A stretch of 64,000 nt of DNA from NCBI GenBank assembly GCA_036501825.1, contig DASXZP010000012.1, forward strand, positions 62,001 to 126,000, in the 5' to 3' direction. This DNA comes from JAFECT01 sp036501825 (lineage in GTDB: Bacteria > Pseudomonadota > Alphaproteobacteria > Caulobacterales > Caulobacteraceae). This document shows positions 26,436 through 35,105 of the stretch, one piece after another (the stretch's first letter is position 1; each line of letters starts with the position of its first letter). Both the position numbers and the translations under genes were made by a program. Below the pieces are notes generated by a model, which was not told where the DNA came from, ran no database searches, and was given only the letters and a program-made list of their open reading frames with translations.

Positions 26436-26762
26436 ATGCTCGAAGGCTCCTGCCATTGCGGCGCGGTGCGCCTGACCCTTCCGCGTCCGCCGAAGGACGT
26501 CGCCGACTGCAATTGCTCGATCTGCCGCCGCCACGGCGGGCTGTGGGCGTACTATCGGGTCGCGGAGCTGAGCGTCACCGGCGAGACCGACACCTACGTC
26601 TGGGGCGATCGCATGCTCGCCTTGCATCGGTGCAAGACTTGCGGCGTCGTCACCCACTGGTCGCCGCTCGTCGACAACATCGACCGGACCGGCGTGAACA
26701 TGCGGATGTTCGACCCGGCGCTCGTCGCGAGCCTTCCCGTTCGCAAACTCGACAACGCCTAG
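26436..26762 (+). CDS. GFA family (Mss4-like) zinc-binding protein
   Basis: A 108-residue protein of the group once called glutathione-dependent formaldehyde-activating enzymes. The zinc ligands are all visible: C6 and C8 (GSCHCGAV), C25, C27 and C30 (DCNCSICRRHGG), and C66 and C69 (RCKTCG). ATG at 26436 starts exactly at the usual family N-terminus. Most members have no proven activity; formaldehyde or S-hydroxymethylglutathione chemistry is only a family label. It is 10 bp upstream of a small membrane protein gene, probably the same transcript. Confidence 0.85.
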   Translation: MLEGSCHCGAVRLTLPRPPKDVADCNCSICRRHGGLWAYYRVAELSVTGETDTYVWGDRMLALHRCKTCGVVTHWSPLVDNIDRTGVNMRMFDPALVASLPVRKLDNA

Positions 26763-26772
26763 GAGACGACGC

Positions 26773-27174
26773 ATGCGCCTGATCATCGCGTTCCTGCTGT
26801 CGGTCATCGTCTATGCGGTGCTGGCGCTGGCCGGTCTGTGGACCATCGCGGAGATCTACGCCCTGCCGCCGGGGACCAGCGTCACCGACCCGGCCATGGT
26901 GCGCGCGGTGCTGAGCTGCGCGCCGGTGACGGCGAAGCTGTTGATCATGGCGGTGTGGACGGTGAGTTCGCTGGCGACCTGCGTCGCGGCCGTGCGCTGG
27001 GGCGGCAGCCCGAAGATGGCCTGGGTCGGCGGCCTGGTGGCGCTGGGCGGCGGGGTCTGGATGCTGACGCGGACGACCCAGCCGATCTGGATGACGATCT
27101 CCGCGGTGGTGATCCCCATCGTCGTCGCGGCGCTCTTAGGCTCGCGCAAGCTTCCGCGACGGGCGCGGGGGTGA
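26773..27174 (+). CDS. Small integral membrane protein of unknown function
   Basis: A 133-residue protein with about four hydrophobic helices (residues 2-26, 50-72, 75-93 and 98-120). AGGAG lies 8 bp before the ATG. The loop after helix 1 includes ALPPGTSVTDPAMV; the C-terminus is basic (SRKLPRRARG), suggesting a cytoplasmic end. No family recognised. It follows the GFA gene by 10 bp. Confidence 0.7.
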   Translation: MRLIIAFLLSVIVYAVLALAGLWTIAEIYALPPGTSVTDPAMVRAVLSCAPVTAKLLIMAVWTVSSLATCVAAVRWGGSPKMAWVGGLVALGGGVWMLTRTTQPIWMTISAVVIPIVVAALLGSRKLPRRARG

Positions 27175-27266
27175 CCCGGCGTTGATATTCCGGTGTAATG
27201 TGGAGGCCTTCATTATGCCTTCGCCCGCCCGCAATCTCGCGCCTCAACCGGACCCGGACCGCCTCC

Positions 27267-27707
27267 ATGAAAATCGCCGCCGCCCTGCTCATCGCCTCGA
27301 CCCTCGCCGCCGCGCCGGCCCTTGCCCAGACGGCCGGCCCCGCCCCGGTTGCGGCCCCCGCGCCGTCGCAGGTCGATCCGAACATGGTCGATCCGAGCCC
27401 CGAGCAGGCGAAGGCCGCGGAAGACGCCGTCCGCGCCGCCATCGAGGCGTTCCGCAGCGGCAAGGTCGACTACGCCACCATGACCGACGAGCTGCACACC
27501 CAGATCGCGCCCCAGGCGGAGCACATCCACAACATCCTGGTCGGCCTCGGCGATCTGAAGGTGCTGAAAGCGGTCATCATGGACAAGGACGCCAAGGTGA
27601 TCTTCCTGCGGGCGGAGTTCGCCGGCGGCGCCAACTACGACTGGGCGGTCCAGATCGCGCCCGACGGCAAACTCGCGCAACTCGCACTGCGCCCATCACA
27701 GGATTAG
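27267..27707 (+). CDS. Small secreted protein of unknown function
   Basis: A 146-residue protein. ATG at 27267 gives a signal peptide (MKIAAALLIAS to ALAQ). An Ala/Pro-rich linker precedes a compact domain (about 45-146) with a helical start (EQAKAAEDAVRAAIEAFRSGKVDY) and a beta-rich end (AKVIFLRAEFAGGANYDWAVQIAPDGKLAQLAL), reminiscent of small NTF2-like or DUF3887-type periplasmic domains; I cannot assign a family. An upstream in-frame ATG at 27198 would place 23 extra residues before the signal. Confidence 0.7.
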   Translation: MKIAAALLIASTLAAAPALAQTAGPAPVAAPAPSQVDPNMVDPSPEQAKAAEDAVRAAIEAFRSGKVDYATMTDELHTQIAPQAEHIHNILVGLGDLKVLKAVIMDKDAKVIFLRAEFAGGANYDWAVQIAPDGKLAQLALRPSQD

Positions 27708-27819
27708 GATTTTCAAGCTTGGCCTCTTTCTGACGAAAGATGGCGCTGCGGCAATCCGCCCGCCAAGCTTAGCCGGACACGCGGTCGTATTTTCTCCCTC
27801 CCAAATCGAGGGAACCGCG

Positions 27820-28638
27820 ATGACTGTTCACGCCCCGATCTTCGGCTTCACGGCCGCGCAGGCCGACGCGCACGCCGACGAGGTGCGCGCGACGAGCGCC
27901 ACCATTCTGCGCGGCGCCATCCCGGTCGAGGTGATCGATCGCTGGAACGCGGCGTTCCAGCCGCTGCTGCAGGCGACCATCGCGGCCGAGGGCGACGATC
28001 CCAATCGCGGCGCCGGGCGCTATTACACCACCCTGCCGTTTCACGATTTGTGGGCCGACCCGGCGGTGATCGACAACGACGCGATCATGGCGGTGGTCGA
28101 GCGCCTGATCGGCGCCGACGGGGTGCTGTGCCAACTCGCGGCGGACACGCCCGTGGCCGGCTCGCAGTATCAGGACCTGCACCGCGACACGCAGTTGCTG
28201 TTCCCGGAGACGGGCGCCGAGACCCCCGCCTATCAGCTCGCGGTGAACTTCCCGCTGGTCGACGTCACGGCCGACAACGGGCCGATGCAGTACGCGCCGG
28301 GCACGCACATGATGTCCAAGGCCGATGGTCTCGCCGCCGTCGCGAGCGGCGCCATCCCGCTGGTCGAGGCTTTGATGAACCGCGGCGACGTGATGATCCG
28401 CGATGTGCGCCACATCCACCGCGGCACCCCCAACCCGTGCGACACGCCGCGGCCGATGGCGGTGGTCGGCTATTCGCGCCGCTGGCTGTTCCGCCCCGAG
28501 GTGAGCATCCGCGTGCCGCGTCCAACGCTTGAGCGCTTACCGGAGCGCGCACGCCGGTGGCTGCGCTTCAACCCGGTGTTCGACACGGTCGAGGAAGCCA
28601 CCGCCGGCGGCGAAAGCTACCGCGTGTTCGCCTACTGA
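27820..28638 (+). CDS. Phytanoyl-CoA dioxygenase (PhyH) family protein
   Basis: A 272-residue Fe(II)/2-oxoglutarate-dependent oxygenase. The iron triad is visible: H121 and D123 (DLHRDTQ) and a distal His at H198 or H200 (RHIHRGTPN); an arginine in TPRPM fits the 2OG-binding position. QLAVNFPLVDVTADNGPMQYAPGTH is the typical PhyH core, split here by function rather than by sequence. Bacterial relatives hydroxylate small molecules such as ectoine or secondary metabolites; nothing in the neighbourhood suggests a substrate. GAGG precedes the ATG. Confidence 0.87.
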   Translation: MTVHAPIFGFTAAQADAHADEVRATSATILRGAIPVEVIDRWNAAFQPLLQATIAAEGDDPNRGAGRYYTTLPFHDLWADPAVIDNDAIMAVVERLIGADGVLCQLAADTPVAGSQYQDLHRDTQLLFPETGAETPAYQLAVNFPLVDVTADNGPMQYAPGTHMMSKADGLAAVASGAIPLVEALMNRGDVMIRDVRHIHRGTPNPCDTPRPMAVVGYSRRWLFRPEVSIRVPRPTLERLPERARRWLRFNPVFDTVEEATAGGESYRVFAY

Positions 28639-28698
28639 TCCTGCCGGACGGCACAGTCTTGGCCCTTGCCGCCGGCCCGCTTTGCGGGATGATCGGCT

Positions 28699-28860
28699 CA
28701 TGGATCCAGCCGTCCTCGCGTCGGCCCGGAACTGCACGATTTCCTGGGCGCCTGGCCGACCGCGGCGCCGACGGCCTGCACCCCCAGCGCCCGCGTCGCC
28801 TTGCAGGCCCACGCCGACAGCCGCGCGGCGCTGAAGCGGTTCCCGTTCGGCTCACACCGC
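28699..28860 (+). pseudogene. Possible frameshifted gene remnant
   Basis: From ATG 28700 one frame reads MDPAVLASA; after about base 28726 the protein-like sequence moves to the next frame (PELHDFLGAWPTAAP, then RVALQAHADSRAALKRF). Restoring one C near 28727 would join them. The composition in the second frame is far more protein-like than in the others, but no homologue is recognised and the end is unclear. It may equally be non-coding. Confidence 0.2.
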
Positions 28861-28918
28861 GCTCGGGCAAGCGTTGCCATTCACCCTCAGGTCGTATATG
28901 TAAGCTTCGGGGGGATTC

Positions 28919-29659
28919 ATGCGAATTCAGATAGTTGCGGTCGCTTCGGCGGTCGTGGTCACCTGCAGCTCGACCTGCGCGCTTGCGCAGCCCTCGCCGG
29001 CCGCGCCGCCGCCGGCGACGAATTCAGCAATTGCAACGCCGGCCGCCGCGCCTGCGCCTGCGACACCGAGCGCCGCTCCGGCGGCGCGCGTCGCGTCCGG
29101 CTCGCTCATCGTCATCGAAATCAACGAGCTCGTCTCGACCAAGATTCAGAAGAAGGGCGACATGTTCGCCCTCAAACTCGCCGAGGCCATTACGTATCAC
29201 GGTCGTGAAATCATACCGGCGGGAACACCCGGTATGGGGCAGATCATCGACACCGCGCCGCCGGGATTCGGCGGCGCGCCCGCAAAGCTCGTGCTCGCCG
29301 CGCGATACCTCGAGTTCAACGGCGCGCACGTGCCGATCCACGCGATGAAACTCGGCGGGCAGGGTGAGGATCGCGACCGGATCGCGATGGCCGTGTCCGG
29401 CCTTCCCTACGTCGGCCTCGCGAGCATCTTCATTCACGGCGGTCAGATGGAGCTTCCGCCCGGCTCGCGCGCCCTGGCCAAACTCGGCGTCGATCTGCCG
29501 GTGCCCGATGCGCTCGTCGCTGATCCGCCGGCTCCCGATGCGTCGGTTGCCAAACCCACGGCGGCGCCCGCGCCAGATCCCGCGACAACGCCGCCGGCGG
29601 CGCCGGCCGGCCCGACCCAACCTCAGACCCCGCCTGCTCCACAAGGAAAGCAACCATGA
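28919..29659 (+). CDS. Secreted protein with Ala/Pro-rich ends, unknown function
   Basis: A 246-residue protein with GGGGGG before the ATG and a signal peptide ending near CALAQ (residue 24). An Ala/Pro linker (25-60) leads to a beta-rich domain (about 62-175: GSLIVIEINELVSTKIQKKGDMF, REIIPAGTPGMGQI, APAKLVLAARYLEF) resembling conjugation or Hfq-like barrel inserts only superficially. The last 70 residues are Ala/Pro/Thr-rich and probably disordered, perhaps spanning the cell wall. Its stop overlaps the DUF2846 gene (ATGA), so the pair should work together in the envelope. Confidence 0.7.
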   Translation: MRIQIVAVASAVVVTCSSTCALAQPSPAAPPPATNSAIATPAAAPAPATPSAAPAARVASGSLIVIEINELVSTKIQKKGDMFALKLAEAITYHGREIIPAGTPGMGQIIDTAPPGFGGAPAKLVLAARYLEFNGAHVPIHAMKLGGQGEDRDRIAMAVSGLPYVGLASIFIHGGQMELPPGSRALAKLGVDLPVPDALVADPPAPDASVAKPTAAPAPDPATTPPAAPAGPTQPQTPPAPQGKQP

Positions 29660-30171
29660 AGAAGCATGTCTCGCTCGCCCTCCTGGCCGCTGCGGCGATC
29701 ACCGCCGGCGCCTTGGCCGCGCCCGCGGTAGCGCAAGACCAATCGGCCGCCGCCGCGCCCGCGGCGCCAGCCGACGCCTCTACGTCGCGCGTTGGAGCGC
29801 CACCGGCAGGCAAGGGACAAATCGTGTTCTTCCGGCCGAGCGCGGCGGGCTTCCTGCTGAGCTTTTCCGTGCACGACGGCGACAAGGGCGTCGTGAAGCT
29901 CGCCAACAACTCCTACGCGGTGGTGCCGATCGAGCCGGGGACGCACACCTTCGTCATCGAGTCCGAGGCGAAGGACACGCTCACCCTCGAGATCGAGGCG
30001 GGCGAGACCTATTACGTGCGCCAGTCGATGGCCATGGGTCTGATCGTCGGCCACCCGCGTCTCAGCCTCGCCGATCAGGGCACGTTCGACGCGGTGAAGT
30101 CTCTCAAACTGACCAAGCTCACCGCGACCGACAAGCACGCCCAAGCCGCTGACACGACCGCCGCAAAGTAG
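29656..30171 (+). CDS. Secreted DUF2846-like protein
   Basis: A 171-residue protein with a signal peptide ending near AVAQ (residue 27), an Ala-rich linker and a DUF2846-like beta domain (about 52-155): GQIVFFRPS, then FSVHDGDKGVVKLANNSY, EPGTHTFVIESEAK and ETYYVRQS. DUF2846 proteins are small periplasmic domains of unknown role, often lipoproteins; this one has no lipobox. It is translationally coupled to the preceding secreted protein and followed by a stable hairpin. Confidence 0.75.
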   Translation: MKKHVSLALLAAAAITAGALAAPAVAQDQSAAAAPAAPADASTSRVGAPPAGKGQIVFFRPSAAGFLLSFSVHDGDKGVVKLANNSYAVVPIEPGTHTFVIESEAKDTLTLEIEAGETYYVRQSMAMGLIVGHPRLSLADQGTFDAVKSLKLTKLTATDKHAQAADTTAAK

Positions 30172-30191
30172 TCGCCTGCATCTCCATGGTT

Positions 30192-30221
30192 CGTCGCCTC
30201 CGGGACAAGCCGGGGGCGACG
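30192..30221 (+). terminator. GC-rich hairpin after the DUF2846 gene
   Basis: CGTCGCC (30192-30198) pairs with GGCGACG (30215-30221), extended inward by CCGG pairings. It lies 20 bp past the stop. There is no T-run, so factor-independent termination is uncertain. Confidence 0.35.
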
Positions 30222-30242
30222 GATCAGTGATGTCGTCGCCAG

Positions 30243-30260
30243 CTTACCAAAGCTTCATTT
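30243..30260 (+). promoter_or_regulatory. 18-nt motif shared with the receptor-array promoter region
   Basis: CTTACCAAAGCTTCATTT, 17 of 18 identical to 12219-12236, ends 53 nt before the serine-hydrolase ATG. The matching distance in both places argues for a common promoter or regulator site. Confidence 0.5.
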
Positions 30261-30312
30261 GCGTCGAGCCGCGCGGCGCGATGGTATCTTCCTGCAAACT
30301 CGGGGGACCGCC

Positions 30313-31452
30313 ATGAATCGCCGCGCCTTTACCCTTCTCGCCGCCTCGGCGCTGGCCCTTCCGGCGGCGCCCGCTTTTGCCCTGGCCGGCCTGCCCGACC
30401 TCGACGCCGTGACCGCCGACGCGCTGAAGGACTCCAAGGTCCCGGCGGTGGGCGTGCTGGTGATCCGCGACGGCGCGGTGGCGGGAAAGGCGGTGCGCGG
30501 CGTGCGCCGCAACGATCGTCCCGATCGGGTGACGCCGGACGACGTGTGGCACATCGGCTCCGACGGCAAGTCGATGACCGCGACCATGATCGCGCGCCTG
30601 ATCGATCGCGGCGTGTTGAGCTGGGATGCGCCGCTGGAAAAGATGCTGCCCGAGCTGGCGGCGGACATGCAGCCCGCCTATCGCCCCGCGACGCTGGTCA
30701 CCTTGATGGCGCACCACGCGGGCCTGCCGCACGACTATTCCGACGAGAAGGCGCTCGTGCGCTTCTTCGACGATCCGCGACCGACCACCGCGCAACGGCT
30801 CGATTACTTCAAGCTCGCGCTCGCTGAGGCGCCGGTGAACACCCCGGGCACGGCGTTCAGCTATTCCAACACCGGCTTCTTGCTGGCGGCGGCCTGCGCC
30901 GAACACGCCACCGGTCAGAGCTACGAAGCCCTGATGCAGCGCGAGGTCTACGATCCGCTCGGCATGAGGACCGCGGCCATCGGCGTCACCCACGACCCGC
31001 AGACGCGCGGCCACGTGAACGACCATCCGGCGAGCGAAAAGGACGCCATTCCCCGTTTCTTCGGACCCGCCGGCAATATGTACATGTCGCTCGACGATTG
31101 GTCGCGTTTCGCCATCGACCAGATCGACGGCTGGCACGGTCACGGCAAGCTGCTGAAGCCTGCGACCTACCACAAGCTGCAAACCCCCGCCTTCCCGCCG
31201 GACACCGCCGGCCTCGGCTGGGGCGCATCGCCGACCGCGCTCGGCCGCAAAGGCCCGGCGCTCACCCACGCGGGTTCGGACGGCACCATGTACGCGATCA
31301 TCTGCCTGTTTCCCGAAGCGCGCACGGGCCTGCTCGTCGCCTGCAACGCCGGCGAAGCCATGGGCGGGGACAAGGTGGTGAAGGCGGCGATGAAGCCGCT
31401 GCTGCCGTGCGTCTCCGACGAGGCGCCGGCGGAGGCTAAGCCGGCGGCTTGA
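30313..31452 (+). CDS. Serine hydrolase, class C beta-lactamase/esterase fold
   Basis: A 379-residue exported protein (signal MNRRAFTLLAASALAL to AFA; the twin arginines allow Tat export). The catalytic set of the family is present: S83-D-G-K86 as the SxxK motif, Y184-S-N186 and H319-A-G321. That fits beta-lactamase class C, D-aminopeptidase or EstB-like esterases; the HAG third motif instead of KTG favours esterase or peptidase activity over classic beta-lactamase. ATG 30313 is preceded by GGGGGA. It stands alone, with a promoter motif shared with the TonB receptor array, so a peptide or ester nutrient role is possible but unproven. Confidence 0.88.
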   Translation: MNRRAFTLLAASALALPAAPAFALAGLPDLDAVTADALKDSKVPAVGVLVIRDGAVAGKAVRGVRRNDRPDRVTPDDVWHIGSDGKSMTATMIARLIDRGVLSWDAPLEKMLPELAADMQPAYRPATLVTLMAHHAGLPHDYSDEKALVRFFDDPRPTTAQRLDYFKLALAEAPVNTPGTAFSYSNTGFLLAAACAEHATGQSYEALMQREVYDPLGMRTAAIGVTHDPQTRGHVNDHPASEKDAIPRFFGPAGNMYMSLDDWSRFAIDQIDGWHGHGKLLKPATYHKLQTPAFPPDTAGLGWGASPTALGRKGPALTHAGSDGTMYAIICLFPEARTGLLVACNAGEAMGGDKVVKAAMKPLLPCVSDEAPAEAKPAA

Positions 31453-31456
31453 TGTT

Positions 31457-31511
31457 CCGTCGTCCCGGGCGACGGCTTCCTTCACCACACCCTCCCCCTT
31501 TGGGTGAGGGT
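31457..31511. terminator. Two hairpins between convergent genes
   Basis: CCGTCG/CGACGG (31457-31462 with 31470-31475) and ACCCTC/GAGGGT (31489-31494 with 31506-31511) lie between the serine-hydrolase stop and the convergent ATP12 gene. Position fits a bidirectional terminator; there is no strong T-run. Confidence 0.35.
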
Positions 31512-31534
31512 AACTATGAGAAAGCAGGCTCGGG

Positions 31535-32257
31535 TTAGTTGCCTGTCGAGCTTACCGCCTCCAGCCACCGCCCCGCGCTGATCGCGTCGCTGCGCAGCGC
31601 GGTGGTGCGGGCGGCGGCTTCGGCGTCTTCGCCCCAGTGTTCGGCCTGGAAGATTTCGTCGAGGCGTGAGAGGTCGAAGGCGGTTGCGGCGTCGAGTTCG
31701 CCGCGTTGCACCGCGAGCGCCAGGATCGCCGAGCCGTAGAGCGACGCGGTCCAGGCGAAGCCGGTCAGGGCGAAGGCGTCCAGCTCCAGCGCCAGCTCGC
31801 GCACCCGCGCGACCGTCGGTTCCGGTTGCGGCGTGTGACGGATGCCGGTGGCGCGTTCGAACCTCAGCCCCAGGTCACGCTCGGCCCATTCCAGCACGGG
31901 AATCCATTTATCGACCTGGCGCTCGACCAGCGCCGACGGCGTCTCCGCAAAGTAACACAGCGCGTCCGCCGACGCGTAGCGCGCCACCTCGCCCGCGACC
32001 GCTTCGCGCGCGCCGCCCACGCGATCGATGGCGGTGAACGCGAGCCGTGTGAGCGGCATGTGCGCGAGGTCGAGATGCTCGCCCACCGCATCCCACTCCC
32101 CCGCGACCAGGACGGCCGCGGCCTGCGACGGAAGCGTCAAGCGGGCGCGGCGCGGCGTCTGCGCGGTGCGGCCATCGAGCTGGATGGTGAATCCGCCTTC
32201 ACCGTGCGCGACTGTGGCGGCCTTCCAGAATCGCCGCGGTTTGCCTTCGTCGTTCAT
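31535..32257 (-). CDS. ATP12 family F1-ATP synthase assembly chaperone
   Basis: A 240-residue cytoplasmic chaperone that binds the F1 alpha subunit during ATP synthase assembly. The N-terminal RRFWKAATVAHGEGGFTIQLDGR and TPRRARLTLPS and the C-terminal LTGFAWTASLYGSAILALAV match ATP12 closely; family members in bacteria are largely confined to Alphaproteobacteria, which helps place the organism. In related genomes it commonly neighbours an HAD phosphatase and an RluC-type synthase; here those lie 3.3 kb away beyond inserted plus-strand genes. Confidence 0.93.
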   Translation of the reverse strand: MNDEGKPRRFWKAATVAHGEGGFTIQLDGRTAQTPRRARLTLPSQAAAVLVAGEWDAVGEHLDLAHMPLTRLAFTAIDRVGGAREAVAGEVARYASADALCYFAETPSALVERQVDKWIPVLEWAERDLGLRFERATGIRHTPQPEPTVARVRELALELDAFALTGFAWTASLYGSAILALAVQRGELDAATAFDLSRLDEIFQAEHWGEDAEAAARTTALRSDAISAGRWLEAVSSTGN

Positions 32258-32343
32258 CCCTGCGTCAGCTTCCCGGGGCTAGAGTTTAGACGGAGCCGGC
32301 CCGGCGGGGCCGTTCCAGTACAGTGGCGTTTGCGGAGACGGAC

Positions 32344-33822
32344 ATGGCGCAAAACTCTGCCGGCTTGCAAGCGGCGATCGCCGCCACCCGCTTCGGCCTC
32401 GGCGCAAAGCCGGGCGAAATCGACGCCGCGACGCCGGACCCCAAGGCCTGGCTGATCGCCCAGATCCGCCCGACCGGCGCGGACCAGCCGCAGGGCCAGC
32501 TTCCGAACTCCCGCGACCAACTGCTGGCGCTGGCCAGCTATCGCCAGGACCGCAAGGAGGCCAAGGCCGACGGCGTCGTCCTGCCCAAGGCCGCCAAGCG
32601 TGCGGCGGCTGCGCAGACCGCCATGGCGGACACGCCCGGCATGACCGCCGCCGCGCCGCCCGCCATGAGCCCGGACGCCGAGCGTCAAGCCGCGATGCTG
32701 AAGACTGAGCTAAAGACCGTGCGCGACGAAGCCGGCGACGAGTTCCTCGCCCGCGCCCGGCTCGGCGCCGCCACCGACGCCAGTTTCCGCGAACGCTGGG
32801 CCCTGTTCTGGTTCAACCACTTCACCGTCTCGGCGGTGAAGCTCGAGTCCGCCGTGGTCACCGGTCCGTTCGAGCGCGAGGCGATCCGACCGCGCGTGTT
32901 CGGCCGTTTCGAAGACCTGCTGGTGGCGTCCAGCACCCATCCGGCGATGCTGCTCTACCTCGACCAGGCGCGTTCGGCCGGGCCGGACTCGCTGGGCGGC
33001 CGCACGCGCAAGCTGGGTCTGAACGAAAACCTCGCGCGCGAGATCATGGAGCTGCACACCGTCGGCGCCGACGCGGGCTACACCCAGGCGGACGTGACCG
33101 AGTTCGCGCGCGCGCTTACCGGCTGGTCGGTGGGCGGACCGAAGGACGCGGTGCGCGGTTTCGACGGCCGTTACCTCTACCGCGCCGCGATCCACGAGCC
33201 CGGCGGCCGTGAGATCATGGGCCGCAACTACGGCGACTCCGGCGAGGCGCAGGCGCGCGCCGTCCTGCACGATCTCGCCGCCGATCCGCGCACCGCCAAG
33301 CGCATCAGCCGCAAGCTGGCGATCCATTTCGTGGCCGACGATCCGCCGCAGGCGCTGGTCGATCGGCTGAGCAATGCGTGGATGAAGTCCGGCGGCCAGC
33401 TCGACGTCGTCGCGCGTGCGCTGGTCGAGGCGCCCGAGGCGTGGGACCCGGACGCGCGCAAGTTCAAAACACCCTACGAACTGGTTGTCTCGGGCTACCG
33501 TGCCTGCGGCGTGCAGCCGACCAAGATGCAGCATCTCGCCATCCTGACCGCGCTGGGCCAAAAGCCGTTCAGTCCGCCCTCGCCGAAAGGCTGGTCCGAC
33601 GAAGCTGCCGACTGGGCCACCTCCGACGGGGTGATCAAGCGGCTGGAGTGGGCCAAGGGGTTCTCCGCCGTGGTCGGCCCGCTGGTCGATCCGGTCGCCA
33701 CCGCCAAGTCGTCGCTCGGCGCGCGGCTCAGCGATCGCACCGCCACCGCGGTCGCCCGCGCGGAAAGCCGCCCCGAAGCGCTCGCCCTTCTTCTCATGTC
33801 GCCGGAGTTTCAACGCCGATGA
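32344..33822 (+). CDS. DUF1800 family protein
   Basis: A 492-residue protein starting at ATG 32344 (MAQNSAGLQAA). The family features are clear: an N-terminal AATRFGLGAKPGEID-like motif, FRERWALFWFNHFTVSA, GRTRKLGLNENLAREIMELHTVGADAGYTQ, and YRACGVQP near the C-terminus. No signal peptide is seen. DUF1800 genes nearly always pair with a DUF1501 gene, as here; the pair is thought to act on extracellular material, but no reaction is known. The stop overlaps the DUF1501 start by 4 bp, so the two proteins are made in fixed ratio. Confidence 0.92.
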   Translation: MAQNSAGLQAAIAATRFGLGAKPGEIDAATPDPKAWLIAQIRPTGADQPQGQLPNSRDQLLALASYRQDRKEAKADGVVLPKAAKRAAAAQTAMADTPGMTAAAPPAMSPDAERQAAMLKTELKTVRDEAGDEFLARARLGAATDASFRERWALFWFNHFTVSAVKLESAVVTGPFEREAIRPRVFGRFEDLLVASSTHPAMLLYLDQARSAGPDSLGGRTRKLGLNENLAREIMELHTVGADAGYTQADVTEFARALTGWSVGGPKDAVRGFDGRYLYRAAIHEPGGREIMGRNYGDSGEAQARAVLHDLAADPRTAKRISRKLAIHFVADDPPQALVDRLSNAWMKSGGQLDVVARALVEAPEAWDPDARKFKTPYELVVSGYRACGVQPTKMQHLAILTALGQKPFSPPSPKGWSDEAADWATSDGVIKRLEWAKGFSAVVGPLVDPVATAKSSLGARLSDRTATAVARAESRPEALALLLMSPEFQRR

Positions 33823-35009
33823 CCCATCCCGTGAAAACCTTCCGGATGAATCGCCGCGCCTTGCTGGGCGGCATGGCCGGCGTGTCGGTGCTGTTCGCCG
33901 GGCGCGCGGCGCTGGCGTCGGAAAGCGGCCGTCGCAAGCTGGTGGTGATCATCGCGCGCGGCGGCCTCGACGGCCTGTCGGTCAGCCCGCCCTACGGCGA
34001 TCCGAACTACCAGGCGCTGCGCGGCGCCATCGCGATTCCGCCGCCGGGCGCCGACGGCGGCGCGCTGAAGCTCGACGAAACCTTCGGCCTGCACCCAGCC
34101 CTGTCGCAGATCTACGCCATGACCCAGTCGGGCGAAGCGCGCATCGCGCCGGCGGTGGCGATCCCCGACCGCATCCGCTCGCACTTCGAAGCCCAGGACA
34201 TGCTCGAGAACGGCACCGCACAGGTTTACGCGACCAGCACCGGCTGGCTGAACCGCGCCCTGTCGGCGATGGGCACGCGCCGCGCGCTTTCCGTGGGCGC
34301 TCAGGCGCCGCTGGTCATTCGCGGGCCGGTGGAGACCGCGTCCTGGTCCCCGGGGCCGGAGTTGCCCCAGGGCGACCGCGTCGCCGGCATCCTGATGGAC
34401 CTCTACAAGGACGATCCGCTGCTGGCGCCCGCCCTCGCCTCGGGCCTCTCCAACGAAGCCATGGCGCGCGACGCCATCGGCGCCGAGACGGTGAAGCAGA
34501 ACGACGTGAAGGCCCTGGGCGCGGCGATCTCCAAGTTCATGGTCGCCCACGACGGGCCCGACGTGGTGGCGCTGTCCCTCGACGGCTTCGACACCCACGC
34601 CAGCCAGGGCGCCTCCAAGGGCCAGCTCGCCAACCGCCTGGCCTACGTCGACCAGCTGTTCGCCGGGCTGAAGGGCGGCCTGGGACCGGCCTGGAACGAC
34701 ACCGCGGTGGTCATGGCCACCGAGTTCGGCCGCACGGCGCGGATCAACGGCACCTCGGGCACCGACCACGGCACGGCCTCGACCCTGCTGCTGGCCGGCG
34801 GGTCCCTTAAGCGCGGCGGCATCGTCGGCGACTGGCCGACGCTGGCCGACAACCGCCTGTTCGAGAACCGGGATCTGGCGCCAACCCTCGAAGTTCGTTC
34901 GGTTTTCAAGGGCCTGCTGCGGGACCACTTGGGCGTCGAAAAGGCCAAGCTGGACACCCTCGTCTTCCCCGACAGCCAATCGGTCGCGGCCAGCGACGGA
35001 TTGATCTAG
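33819..35009 (+). CDS. DUF1501 family protein, probable Tat substrate
   Basis: A 396-residue exported protein of the alkaline-phosphatase/sulfatase-like superfamily. The N-terminus carries NRRALLGGMAGVSVLFAGRAALA, a twin-arginine signal ending near residue 33. The core shows RKLVVIIARGGLDGLSV, SLDGFDTHASQG, and TEFGRTARINGTSGTDHG, the conserved metal-site region of DUF1501. I start at ATG 33819, overlapping the DUF1800 stop; an internal ATG at 33846 would still keep the RR motif. It is followed by a strong terminator, closing a two-gene operon. Function unknown, likely a periplasmic metal-dependent hydrolase. Confidence 0.9.
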   Translation: MTHPVKTFRMNRRALLGGMAGVSVLFAGRAALASESGRRKLVVIIARGGLDGLSVSPPYGDPNYQALRGAIAIPPPGADGGALKLDETFGLHPALSQIYAMTQSGEARIAPAVAIPDRIRSHFEAQDMLENGTAQVYATSTGWLNRALSAMGTRRALSVGAQAPLVIRGPVETASWSPGPELPQGDRVAGILMDLYKDDPLLAPALASGLSNEAMARDAIGAETVKQNDVKALGAAISKFMVAHDGPDVVALSLDGFDTHASQGASKGQLANRLAYVDQLFAGLKGGLGPAWNDTAVVMATEFGRTARINGTSGTDHGTASTLLLAGGSLKRGGIVGDWPTLADNRLFENRDLAPTLEVRSVFKGLLRDHLGVEKAKLDTLVFPDSQSVAASDGLI

Positions 35010-35105
35010 TGAACACGTTCAATTAGACGGGTGTCAGGTTCCGGCCGACGCCTTCCCCAAGGCGCCCCCCGCGCCCAATAGCTCGGCCGGTACCCGATCC
35101 CGACC

